Assembly (NCBI GenBank): GCA_036351775.1
Contig: JAZBPX010000053.1
Span: forward strand, 267,547 to 331,546
Source: Pacificimonas sp036351775
GTDB lineage: Bacteria > Pseudomonadota > Alphaproteobacteria > Sphingomonadales > Sphingomonadaceae
Length of the DNA stretch: 64,000 nt
Direction of reading: 5' to 3'
Shown one piece after another: positions 33,023-41,157 of the stretch (the first letter of the stretch is position 1; each line of letters starts with the position of its first letter). A program made the position numbers and the translations under genes. Below the pieces are notes generated by a model. It was not told the DNA's origin and made no database searches. It was given only the letters and a program-made list of their open reading frames with translations.

Positions 33023-34225
33023 ATGACCCAGCCCAAATCCTCGATCCGCACTGCCCTGCAGGACTTTCTAAAACAGGAAACATCGGGCGGCTTCATGCTG
33101 ATGGGCGCAGCGGCGCTCGCCATGATCCTGGTCAATGCGGGCGCGGCGGGCCTTTACAATTCGCTGTGGGCCACCCCCGTCAACGTCAGTGTCGGCTCGC
33201 TCGCCATCGACAAGCCGCTTCTGCTCTGGGTGAACGACGGCCTGATGGCGATCTTCTTCTTTCTCGTCGGGCTCGAAGTGAAACGCGAGGTCATGGAGGG
33301 GCAGCTTTCGACCTGGAACCAGGCGAGCCTGCCGGTCTTTGCCGCGATTGGCGGCATGGCCATTCCCGCAGCGGTGTTCGTCGGGATTAACTGGGGCACT
33401 CCGGAAAATCTCGACGGCTGGGCCATCCCGGCGGCAACGGACATTGCCTTCGCGCTCGGCATCCTTGCGCTGCTTGGCGCGCGCGCCCCCGTGGCGCTGA
33501 AGGTGCTGCTGCTGGCCGTTGCGATCATCGATGACATTGGCGCGATCCTGATCATCGCGCTGTTTTACACCGCAGAGCTGTCGACCACCGCGCTGATCGG
33601 CGCGGCGGTGGCGGTAGCGGTGCTGTTCGCGCTGAACCGCAGCGGTGTGTCGAGGACGCCGGTCTATGTGCTGGTGGGCATTGTTCTGTGGGTCTTCGTG
33701 CTGAAGTCGGGTGTGCACGCCACGCTTGCCGGTGTGGTCGCCGCGCTGGCCATTCCGCTGAATGCAAAGGACGGGACGTCGCCGCTGAAGCATGCCGAAC
33801 ATGCGCTGCACACTTATGTTGCGTTCCTGATCCTGCCGGTATTCGCCTTCGCCAATGCCGGTGTCAGCCTGATCGGTGTCGGGCCGGATGAGGCGCTCGC
33901 GCCGCTGCCGCTTGGCATAGCGATGGGCCTGTTCTTCGGCAAGCAGATCGGCGTCTTCGGCTTTGCCTGGCTCGCGATCAAGCTCGGTGCGGCCTCGATG
34001 CCCGCGGGTGTCAACTGGCGCCAGCTTTACGGTCTCGCCTGCCTCACCGGTGTGGGCTTCACCATGAGCCTGTTCATCGGCGGCCTTGCGTTCGACAGCG
34101 CCGAGCAGATGAACGCCGTGAAAATCGGTGTGCTTGGTGGTTCCCTGCTGGCGGGCCTCGTCGGCTATGGCCTGCTCCGGGTTACGGCGACGCAACCTGC
34201 GGGCATGGCAGCGAAAGCGTCCTGA
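33023..34225 (+). CDS. nhaA: Na+/H+ antiporter NhaA
   Basis: A 400-residue inner-membrane antiporter exchanging sodium for protons. The family hallmarks are VNDGLMAIFFFLVGLEVKRE, ATDIAFALGILALLG and the ion-binding aspartate pair in VAIIDDIGAI. The C terminus TGVGFTMSLFIGGLAF is also conserved. Its start lies 29 bp after the DUF465 terminator T-run. It precedes the fimbrial locus on the same strand but is likely independent. Confidence 0.96.
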   Translation: MTQPKSSIRTALQDFLKQETSGGFMLMGAAALAMILVNAGAAGLYNSLWATPVNVSVGSLAIDKPLLLWVNDGLMAIFFFLVGLEVKREVMEGQLSTWNQASLPVFAAIGGMAIPAAVFVGINWGTPENLDGWAIPAATDIAFALGILALLGARAPVALKVLLLAVAIIDDIGAILIIALFYTAELSTTALIGAAVAVAVLFALNRSGVSRTPVYVLVGIVLWVFVLKSGVHATLAGVVAALAIPLNAKDGTSPLKHAEHALHTYVAFLILPVFAFANAGVSLIGVGPDEALAPLPLGIAMGLFFGKQIGVFGFAWLAIKLGAASMPAGVNWRQLYGLACLTGVGFTMSLFIGGLAFDSAEQMNAVKIGVLGGSLLAGLVGYGLLRVTATQPAGMAAKAS

Positions 34226-34242
34226 CTGCTTCAGAATAGGAC

Positions 34243-34260
34243 GACTTTAACCTTAAAGTC
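34243..34260. promoter_or_regulatory. Perfect palindrome upstream of the pilus locus
   Basis: GACTTTAA-CC-TTAAAGTC has two perfect 8-bp arms; a second palindrome TACCGGTA follows at 34266-34273. Both lie 110-140 bp before the pilin-like gene, right after nhaA. A regulator site for the pilus locus is the natural guess. It is not a terminator, since no T-run follows. Confidence 0.45.
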
Positions 34261-34384
34261 ACACCTACCGGTAAAGCGCTTGTTCTATGCGTCAAGCCGG
34301 GACGGGTGGGTTGTTCCAGGCCAAATCTACATCTATGTTTATGTCAGGGCCGAAACGACGTTTAGGTTACGGGGAATGTTTATC

Positions 34385-34864
34385 ATGAAGCATATTCTTG
34401 CTGCTGCGGTGGGTGCCGCTGCTTTTCTGTCCGCTCCTGCGATGGCGCAGAACAACACGGATTCCGAAACGATCAACTCGACGGCGACGATCCTTGCGCC
34501 GATTGATATCTCGGTCGCTGGCACGCTCGACTTCGGTACGTTCACCGCGCCGACCGCCTCGGGTACGGTCAGCCTGACCGCCGCTGGCGTGCGTACGCTG
34601 CCGACCGGGTCTGTCGGTGTTGCCGCCGCTGCTGTTCCGACGGCAACGGTGACGGGCACGGGTACGGCGACCTACACGCTAGCGCTAGGTTCGCTGACGC
34701 TTACCAACGGTTCCGAAAACCTTGCCGTCACGCTGTCGCACAACTCCACCGAGACGCTGACAGCCGGTTCGGAAGCGTTCCAGATCGGCGGCAGCTTCAC
34801 GGCCAACCCGACGTCTGCGGGCGATTACACCGGCTCCTTCACCGCCACGGTCACCTACAACTAG
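34385..34864 (+). CDS. DUF4402 pilin-like secreted protein
   Basis: A 159-residue protein with a signal peptide (cleavage after APAMA, residue ~24). The mature part is Thr/Ser/Ala/Gly-rich beta sheet of the DUF4402 family, with LDFGTFTAP early on and a last strand GSFTATVTYN. There is no cysteine. Small DUF4402 proteins beside a chaperone and usher are probably major subunits. The start has GGGGA at 9 nt; ATG 34376 is an in-frame alternative. It is the first gene of the locus. Confidence 0.8.
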   Translation: MKHILAAAVGAAAFLSAPAMAQNNTDSETINSTATILAPIDISVAGTLDFGTFTAPTASGTVSLTAAGVRTLPTGSVGVAAAAVPTATVTGTGTATYTLALGSLTLTNGSENLAVTLSHNSTETLTAGSEAFQIGGSFTANPTSAGDYTGSFTATVTYN

Positions 34865-34874
34865 GGGGGCGGAG

Positions 34875-34890
34875 CGGAGACGCTTCTCCG
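34875..34890 (+). promoter_or_regulatory. Intercistronic hairpin touching the next start codon
   Basis: CGGAGA-CGCT-TCTCCG is a perfect 6-bp stem that ends at the base before ATG 34891 and includes GGAG, the likely ribosome-binding site. It could lower translation of the second gene relative to the pilin-like first gene or stabilise the upstream message. Confidence 0.4.
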
Positions 34891-35397
34891 ATGACCGAAA
34901 CTGGACATCGACTGATCATTGGCGCCGCGGCAGGTCTTGCCGCCGCGCTGGTGTTCGGTGCGCCGGCCTCTGGCCTGACCGATGCATCTTCGGTGTCGGT
35001 CCCGTCATCGGCGCGGATCGTCCAGGACGCGGCAAGCCTCGATATCTCCGAATCCATCGGTGAGGATCTTGGCGTTCAGGTCGTCGTCACGCTCGACAAT
35101 GTCGACCAGACTGTTCTGGCGTCAAACCTCGTTCGGCGCGCTGGCGGAGCAGGCGGCGCGGTTGGGTTCGACCGGACCCTCGTTGACGAGGCTGCGGCGG
35201 CGCGTATCGAGCGCGGCGATATCGATGATACCGGCGGCAGCCCTTCAACCGGCGTGACTGGTGAAGATGCTGTCGAGGACGGCAAGACCAGGCGAAAGAA
35301 CGACGACGAAGAGGACGGTGTGTCCCTGTCGCTCGCTGGCGGCGGTATCGGCGGGTTCGGTAACGCGCCGTTAACTATAATCGCGCAGTTCAATTGA
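34891..35397 (+). CDS. Secreted protein of the pilus locus, unknown family
   Basis: A 168-residue protein with an N-terminal export signal (LIIGAAAGLAAALVFGAPASG). I recognise no domain. The middle contains beta-like stretches (VQVVVTLDNVDQTV), then a polar linker rich in Asp, Glu, Lys and Arg (~135-150). The last strand, APLTIIAQFN, resembles the terminal strand of the DUF4402 proteins of this locus (TATVTYN, TATVQYN). It may be a minor subunit or assembly factor. It directly precedes the chaperone gene, with no gap. Confidence 0.6.
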   Translation: MTETGHRLIIGAAAGLAAALVFGAPASGLTDASSVSVPSSARIVQDAASLDISESIGEDLGVQVVVTLDNVDQTVLASNLVRRAGGAGGAVGFDRTLVDEAAAARIERGDIDDTGGSPSTGVTGEDAVEDGKTRRKNDDEEDGVSLSLAGGGIGGFGNAPLTIIAQFN

Positions 35398-35450
35398 CGT
35401 TCAACCAGTTTCCCGAAAGGGTTCAGGAAAACGGGGTGAAGGTCAGCGCG

Positions 35451-36356
35451 ATGATGAAGTCTCTTCTGATTGGGTCCATGGTGGCAACTGCTGCCCTGAC
35501 GTCGTCGCTGGTGGTTCCGGCAAGCCCTGTCTACGCGCAGGCGCTTAACGCCAACCTGAACATCACTCCGCGCCGGATTGTCCTCGATGCCCGGGCGCGG
35601 TCTGCGACGGCCTTCATCTTTAACCAGGGCACCGGCCCGGCGACGTTCGATGTCAGCATGGTTGACCGCGTCATGAACGAGAGCGGCCGGATCGAACCCG
35701 TCGAGCGCGCGGCGGAAGACAACGAGACGGGCGACTGGACCGGACCGCTCGAAAACCTCGCAGCCGCCGGTGACATGATCATCGCCGTTCCGCGCCGCAC
35801 CACATTGCAGCCCGGTGCCGGCCAGACCATCCGCCTGCGTGTTCGCAGTCCGGGCGACGGGACACCGGGCGAGTTTCGCTCTCACCTGACGGTCATCAAC
35901 GTCCCTTCCCGCGACGAAGGGGTCAGCGTGGAGGATGCGGCGCGCGCCGGTGAGGGGGAGCTGGGGTTCAGCATCCAGTCGCTGTTCGGCATCTCCATTC
36001 CGGTCATCGTGCGGCATGGCGAGATCGATGTGTCTGCCGTGATCGCCGAACCCACGCTTGAGATGCGTCCCCGCAACAACGCCGACGGCACGCAGACCGA
36101 CACGCCGACGCTGGTCTTCGAGCTTCGCCGCGACGGTGCGCATTCGCTGTTCGGCGATGTGCGCATCACGGGAAATAACGACGAGCTTGTCGGTGAGATC
36201 AGCAGCCTGGGCGTCTATCCGGAAATTCCCATGCGCCGCGTTGCCGTACCGCTGAACCGCGCGCCCATGCCGGGCGAGCAGTTCCAAATTCAATTCATCG
36301 ATGACGATGCAGCGCCTGGGGCCGTTCGCGCTGAGGCCGTCTATACGGCTGGCTAA
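35451..36356 (+). CDS. Periplasmic pilus-assembly chaperone (PapD-like)
   Basis: A 301-residue exported protein with a signal peptide ending near SPVYA. The PapD-like N-terminal domain shows ITPRRIVLDARARSATAFI, with the basic residue of the subunit-anchoring site, VPRRTTLQPGAGQTIRLRV and EFRSHLTV. The second domain lies around 180-290. It is longer than classical chaperones (~230-250), partly through an acidic insert near 175-185. Start choice is ATG 35451; GTG 35436 and an upstream TTG are possible. The usher ATG follows its stop directly. Confidence 0.85.
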   Translation: MMKSLLIGSMVATAALTSSLVVPASPVYAQALNANLNITPRRIVLDARARSATAFIFNQGTGPATFDVSMVDRVMNESGRIEPVERAAEDNETGDWTGPLENLAAAGDMIIAVPRRTTLQPGAGQTIRLRVRSPGDGTPGEFRSHLTVINVPSRDEGVSVEDAARAGEGELGFSIQSLFGISIPVIVRHGEIDVSAVIAEPTLEMRPRNNADGTQTDTPTLVFELRRDGAHSLFGDVRITGNNDELVGEISSLGVYPEIPMRRVAVPLNRAPMPGEQFQIQFIDDDAAPGAVRAEAVYTAG

Positions 36357-39089
36357 ATGCTGCTTCATACCGGCCTCGCGCTGTTGCAGGTCCTGGCAGA
36401 GCCTGCAGCGGCCGATCCGGGAGTCCTGCCGATAACGGCTGCCGCGGCGACGCCGGATCCGGTAGCGGATTTCCCAGCGCCGGACGAGGCGACCCTCCTG
36501 TTCTTCGATACGCGGCTGAAGGATTTTCGCGTCGCGGATTCCCTGACGGCCTATGGCAACCCCGAGCAGCCGCTGCTGCCGCTGGGTGATCTGGCGCGCC
36601 GTCTTGATTTGCTGGTGGACGTGGATGCAGGGGCGGGGTTTGCGACCGGCACCATAGGCGAAGAGCGCCGCTCCTTTGCCCTCGACCTCAAGAACGGCAT
36701 CGCGCGTTTCGGCGGCCAGACCCGGGTGATCGATCCTGCGCAGGTGGCAATCGCGCCGGGCGACATTTTCGTTCGCACAGACCTGTTCACGGCCTTGACC
36801 GGTGTGCGGTTCGACGTCGACACGCGCGGCCTGATCATCAACCTGTCGTCCGACGAGGTCCTGCCAGTGCAGGCGCGGCGCGCGCGCGCGCAGCGGCGCG
36901 GATCGCTAGGAGCGTTCGGGTCGGGGAACACGCCCGTGTTCCGCGCGCCGACGCCCTACCGCCTGTTCTCGAAGCCCTCCATCGACGTCATCCTTCAGGG
37001 TGGCCCGGACTCGCGGCAGGACAATGTAGAGACGCGCTATGATTTCCGCGCGGCCGGCGATCTCCTTGGCCTTGGCTATTCCGCTTATGTGGGGTCTGAC
37101 GAGAACGGAAATCTCGAGGATGCGCGCTTCGTTGCGGAGCGGCGCAGCCTGGACGGCGGCCTCCTCGGCCCCCTCGATGCGACCTATTTCGGCGGCGGCG
37201 ATGTCTTCACGCCGACGCTGACCCTCGGTCCGCGCAGCGTCGGCGGCCGCGGCATCGCCATCACGTCGGAGGATCTGACCGAGGCGAGCGTCTTCCAGAC
37301 CGTGAACCTGCGCGGGGAGCTGCCCATCGGGTTCGACGTCGAACTCTACGTCAACGATGTCCTGCGGCAAAGCCAGGCCATTGCTAACGAGGGGCGCTAC
37401 GAGTTTCGCGATATTCCGCTGCAGCGCGGTCTGAACGTCATCCGGATTGTGGTGTTCGGCCCGCGCGGAGAGCGGTCGGAAACGACCCGTGTGATCAACG
37501 TCGGCGGCGGTCAGGTTGCCGAGGGTGATTTCACCTACAACCTTGGCGTCGTTCAGCAGAACACGCCGCTGTTCGGGCTGGACCCGGATTTCGTCGGCAC
37601 CTTTGGCAGCGTGGGTTCGGGCGACCTGCGCGCCGTTGCGGAGATCAAATATGGCATCAGCGAAGCGCTGACCGTCGTTGCAGGCGCGTCCAGCGCGCCA
37701 GATCAGGTTGGCGAGCGCCGGGAAACGATCACCGCCGGGCTGCGAACATCGCTGTTCGGAATGGCAACGCAGGTGGACGCCGCGCATCAGCCCGGGAAGG
37801 GAACGGCTGCGCTTGTCGGGGTCGCGGGCGAGATCGCAGGCATGCAGACCCTGGCCCAGCATACCGAATATTTCGGCGATTTCTACGATGAGACCGTGCG
37901 GTTCACGAACCTCGCCCGGGTCCTTAGCCGCCGCAGCGAGGCGACCTTCAGCTTTTCCATCGGCGGAGAGGATGCCACGCGGCAAGTACCGATATCGCTC
38001 CGCTTTGCGCGCGACGCCTTTTCCGACGGCACAACGAGCCTGTTCGGCCTGGCCCGGGCCTCCACCACGATCGGCAGCACATTTACCAGCGCCGGGTTTG
38101 ACTACCGTTCCGAGGGATTGATCCTGACACCGGGTCAGGAAACCCTGCGCGGGTTCGTCACGGCGCAGCGCTTCCTCAATCTGGACTGGCAGCTTCGCGG
38201 CAATTTGAACTACCTGCTGCTACCCGACACGGAACTGGAGTCCTTTTCGGTAAGCGTCGACCGTGTCGTCAGCGAGCAGCTTGCGCTGACCGGCAGCATC
38301 GGCCGCGCCTTCAACGCGGGAACGACATCGATCGACGCGACCGCAAGCTGGCGGTTGCCGTTCGCCGATCTGCAACTGTCGGGCGATTATCTGTTTGGCG
38401 AGAATGACTGGCGGATCGCTGCCCGTGTCGCCTTCGGCTTTGCCTATGATCCGGTGGGGGGGCGTTACCGGATGACCCCGCCGGGCGCGGCGGAGGGTGC
38501 CAGCGCCGTGTTCCGCAGCTTCATCGATACGAACGCGAACGGCATCATGGACGAGGGCGAGGAGCCCGTTCCCGACATCAGGCTGCAGGGCGGACGCGAG
38601 GCCCTGACGACCGGCCCGGACGGAACGACGTTCGTTACAGGTCTGGCAGCGCAGGGCACGTCCCGCCTGCGCGCCGATACCAGTGAGATCGACGCCTTTT
38701 TCGTGTCCACACCGCCAACCGACATCGATTTCGAGGGCCGCCCCGGCCTCGTCGCGGTGATCGATTATCCGCTGACGCCGATTTCGGAAGCCTATCTGCG
38801 CGTCACCACCACGAACCAGGCGGGCCGCGAAATCGGCTTGTCCGCGGTTCGCCTGCTCCTGACGCCCGTGGGCGGCGGCGACCCGTTCGAGGGACTGACC
38901 GAGTATGACGGCTCACTCGTCTTCACCGAACTGCCGCCCGGCCGCTATGAGGTCAGCCTCGATCCAGCGCAGAAGGAACGGCTGGGCGTTCTCCTTGAGA
39001 GCGCACCGGTCCTTGAGGTATCCTCGGAGGAGCCGGCCGAGCTTGACCTCCGCATCCTCTTCACGGCGCAGGCCGAGGCCGCAGAATAG
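36357..39089 (+). CDS. Outer membrane usher protein (FimD/PapC-like)
   Basis: A 910-residue outer-membrane secretion pore for chaperone-bound subunits. The N-terminal part (~40-170) resembles usher NTD strands. Barrel and plug sequence follows: VNLRGELPIGFDVELYVND, GRYEFRDIPLQRGLNVIRIV and FTYNLGVVQQ. From about residue 715 FIDTNANGIMDEGEEPVPD is a Ca-loop-like DxNxNGxxDxGE motif in a SdrD/carboxypeptidase-regulatory-like domain, with a second such beta domain to the end. No cysteine is seen. ATG follows the chaperone TAA without spacing. Confidence 0.88.
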   Translation: MLLHTGLALLQVLAEPAAADPGVLPITAAAATPDPVADFPAPDEATLLFFDTRLKDFRVADSLTAYGNPEQPLLPLGDLARRLDLLVDVDAGAGFATGTIGEERRSFALDLKNGIARFGGQTRVIDPAQVAIAPGDIFVRTDLFTALTGVRFDVDTRGLIINLSSDEVLPVQARRARAQRRGSLGAFGSGNTPVFRAPTPYRLFSKPSIDVILQGGPDSRQDNVETRYDFRAAGDLLGLGYSAYVGSDENGNLEDARFVAERRSLDGGLLGPLDATYFGGGDVFTPTLTLGPRSVGGRGIAITSEDLTEASVFQTVNLRGELPIGFDVELYVNDVLRQSQAIANEGRYEFRDIPLQRGLNVIRIVVFGPRGERSETTRVINVGGGQVAEGDFTYNLGVVQQNTPLFGLDPDFVGTFGSVGSGDLRAVAEIKYGISEALTVVAGASSAPDQVGERRETITAGLRTSLFGMATQVDAAHQPGKGTAALVGVAGEIAGMQTLAQHTEYFGDFYDETVRFTNLARVLSRRSEATFSFSIGGEDATRQVPISLRFARDAFSDGTTSLFGLARASTTIGSTFTSAGFDYRSEGLILTPGQETLRGFVTAQRFLNLDWQLRGNLNYLLLPDTELESFSVSVDRVVSEQLALTGSIGRAFNAGTTSIDATASWRLPFADLQLSGDYLFGENDWRIAARVAFGFAYDPVGGRYRMTPPGAAEGASAVFRSFIDTNANGIMDEGEEPVPDIRLQGGREALTTGPDGTTFVTGLAAQGTSRLRADTSEIDAFFVSTPPTDIDFEGRPGLVAVIDYPLTPISEAYLRVTTTNQAGREIGLSAVRLLLTPVGGGDPFEGLTEYDGSLVFTELPPGRYEVSLDPAQKERLGVLLESAPVLEVSSEEPAELDLRILFTAQAEAAE

Positions 39090-39133
39090 TGGCGCTCCTC
39101 GCTTCCGGGGGCCGGTCCGGCTATGGTCTGGGC

Positions 39134-40135
39134 ATGTTTCGGCGCGTTTCTCTCAGCCTGTTCCTTGCTCTCTTCATTTCCACGGCTGGGCGCGCCCAGT
39201 CCGAACTGTCCGTGGCGCCGCTTGCCAGCCCGTCCTCCGACATCGGTACACTCGTTGGCGGCAGCGGTGTCACGCGCTACCGCATCGATCGCACAAGCGG
39301 CAGTATCAGTCTGGTATCCGGCGACGGCGTCAGGTTGTCGAGCGGGGGCGTAAACCGCGCCCTTGTGACGATCACCTGCAACGGCACGACCTTCTGCGAC
39401 ACCAGTAATGTTCAGGTCGAAGTCGGCGTTGATCGATCCAACACCGGACGGTTCCAGCAAGCGGCGCGCTTTCGTATCGATCGGCAATCCGGCAGCATCA
39501 CCGGCGGCCAGTCCGGCGGTCAGCCGCGCTTGTTCCAGTTCGCCACGCTTGGTGACGGGGGCAGCGCCAGCTTTTTCGTCAGTCACGATATCCGCACCCG
39601 GCCGGCTTCCAGCGGACGTCCTTTTGGGGCCAGCACGATGAACTGGGGCGTTACCGTCTATCATGTCGATGATCCCGGTAATCCCCTGACCGTATCGACC
39701 TTTGCGCGCGGCGACGTGCTGAGGCCGATCGGTATCTCGCAGGGAAGCGTCCTTGATTTCGGCACGCTTGCGGTAGGCGCCAGTGCCTCGGGAACAGTGA
39801 CAATCAACGCCGCCTCGGGCGTCCGCTCGATCAGCGGCCCCGGCGTTACAGGGCTGGCGGGTTCACCCGGCGGGCGCGGCGTGGCGACTGTATCGGGGGA
39901 GGGCGGCCAGATGATCTCCCTCTCCCTGTCATCGAGCAGTATCAATCTCACCAACGGCACCGATAACCTGACCGCGAATATCAACCTCGACACGCCGACG
40001 AGCACGAGCCTTTCCGGTTCGCTCGGCAATGCAGGATCCGTCACCTACGGCATCGGCGGGTCGGTCAACATCGCGGGTCCGATCAGCGGCGGTAGTTATT
40101 CCGGTACCGTTACGGCCACGGTTCAGTATAACTAG
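39134..40135 (+). CDS. Two-domain DUF4402 protein, putative tip adhesin (copy 1)
   Basis: A 333-residue exported protein (signal peptide to GRAQ, residue ~22). The N-terminal domain of ~180 residues has a small disulfide-capable loop TCNGTTFCD (Cys82, Cys88) and QSGGQPRLF. The C-terminal domain from about 200 matches the whole mature pilin-like protein, with SVLDFGTL, LTNGTDNLTAN and the final SGTVTATVQYN. N-domain plus pilin domain is the design of chaperone-usher adhesins. Start: ATG 39134 gives the signal peptide; GTG 39089 overlaps the usher stop. Confidence 0.75.
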   Translation: MFRRVSLSLFLALFISTAGRAQSELSVAPLASPSSDIGTLVGGSGVTRYRIDRTSGSISLVSGDGVRLSSGGVNRALVTITCNGTTFCDTSNVQVEVGVDRSNTGRFQQAARFRIDRQSGSITGGQSGGQPRLFQFATLGDGGSASFFVSHDIRTRPASSGRPFGASTMNWGVTVYHVDDPGNPLTVSTFARGDVLRPIGISQGSVLDFGTLAVGASASGTVTINAASGVRSISGPGVTGLAGSPGGRGVATVSGEGGQMISLSLSSSSINLTNGTDNLTANINLDTPTSTSLSGSLGNAGSVTYGIGGSVNIAGPISGGSYSGTVTATVQYN

Positions 40136-40142
40136 GCTGGCT

Positions 40143-41153
40143 ATGACCAGCCGCTGCCAATCCTTCGTCACGCGGATCGCCGCCGCAATGGCGCTGTGCC
40201 TGGTTCCCGGCGCAGTCGGCGCGCAGGAAGTCAGCATCAGCGTTTCCAGCGCCACGGCGGATCTAGGCACACTCGTGACCGGCTCGGCAAACAGCCGCTA
40301 TCGCATCACGCCGCAGACCGGTGCCGTTACGCAAACCGCCGGTGATGGACTGCGCCTCTCGACCGGTTCCGTCGCCAGCGCTCTCGTGACGATCTCCTGC
40401 AACGGCACGACCTTTTGCGACACGGATAATATTGAGCTTCGCGTCGGCACCAATCGCTCGAACAGCGGCAAGTTTCGAAATCCGCAGCGCTTTCGCGTTC
40501 AGATGGGCACGGCATCGGTGGATGGCGGACAGTCTGGCGGTGCGCCCCGAAGGTTTCAGATCGATCCGGTTCCGGACGGTCAGTCGCGGACGTTCTTCGT
40601 CGGCTTCGACATCCTGGAGCGCGGTTCGGCCAATAGCAGGCCTTACGGCGCGACCAGCGGCAATTACGAGATCGAGGCCAATCACGTCAGCGATCCCGGC
40701 AATGTGGTTTCTGCATCCGGCAGCGTGCTCGGGACCGTGCTTCGGCCCATCGGCGCCTCTCAGGATGCGGTTCTCGATTTCGGTGCCTTCACGGTCGATT
40801 CCGGGTCCTCGGCGACTGTCACGATCAACGCCTCGTCCGGCGTGCGCACGATTACCGGTACCGGCGTAACGGGCCTTGCAGGGCAGGCCGGGAGCCGCGG
40901 CATCCTCACGGTGACGGGGGAGGGCGGGCAGGCCATTTCCGTCACCGCTCCGGGCAGCATCGCCCTCACCAACGGCACGGACAACCTGACGGCGAACCTG
41001 TCGACCGACACCCCGCTCTCAACGAACCTGTCCAGTACGCCGGGAAACGAGGGCACGGTGTCCTACGGGATCGGCGGTTCGATTACCATTTCAGGGAGCC
41101 CGAGCGGCGGCAGCTATACGGGCAGCGCGGTCGTCACCGTACAGTATAATTAG
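40143..41153 (+). CDS. Two-domain DUF4402 protein, putative tip adhesin (copy 2)
   Basis: A 336-residue paralogue of the preceding gene, starting 7 bp after its stop. The signal peptide ends near GAVGA (residue 27). It shares the cysteine loop SCNGTTFCD (Cys86, Cys92), QSGGAPRRFQ, VLRPIGASQ, LTNGTDNLTANL and the end VVTVQYN. The N-terminal domains differ more than the C-terminal ones, which suggests duplication followed by change of binding specificity. It is last in the locus and converges with hemW, 4 bp between the stops. Confidence 0.75.
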   Translation: MTSRCQSFVTRIAAAMALCLVPGAVGAQEVSISVSSATADLGTLVTGSANSRYRITPQTGAVTQTAGDGLRLSTGSVASALVTISCNGTTFCDTDNIELRVGTNRSNSGKFRNPQRFRVQMGTASVDGGQSGGAPRRFQIDPVPDGQSRTFFVGFDILERGSANSRPYGATSGNYEIEANHVSDPGNVVSASGSVLGTVLRPIGASQDAVLDFGAFTVDSGSSATVTINASSGVRTITGTGVTGLAGQAGSRGILTVTGEGGQAISVTAPGSIALTNGTDNLTANLSTDTPLSTNLSSTPGNEGTVSYGIGGSITISGSPSGGSYTGSAVVTVQYN

Positions 41154-41157
41154 CGGC

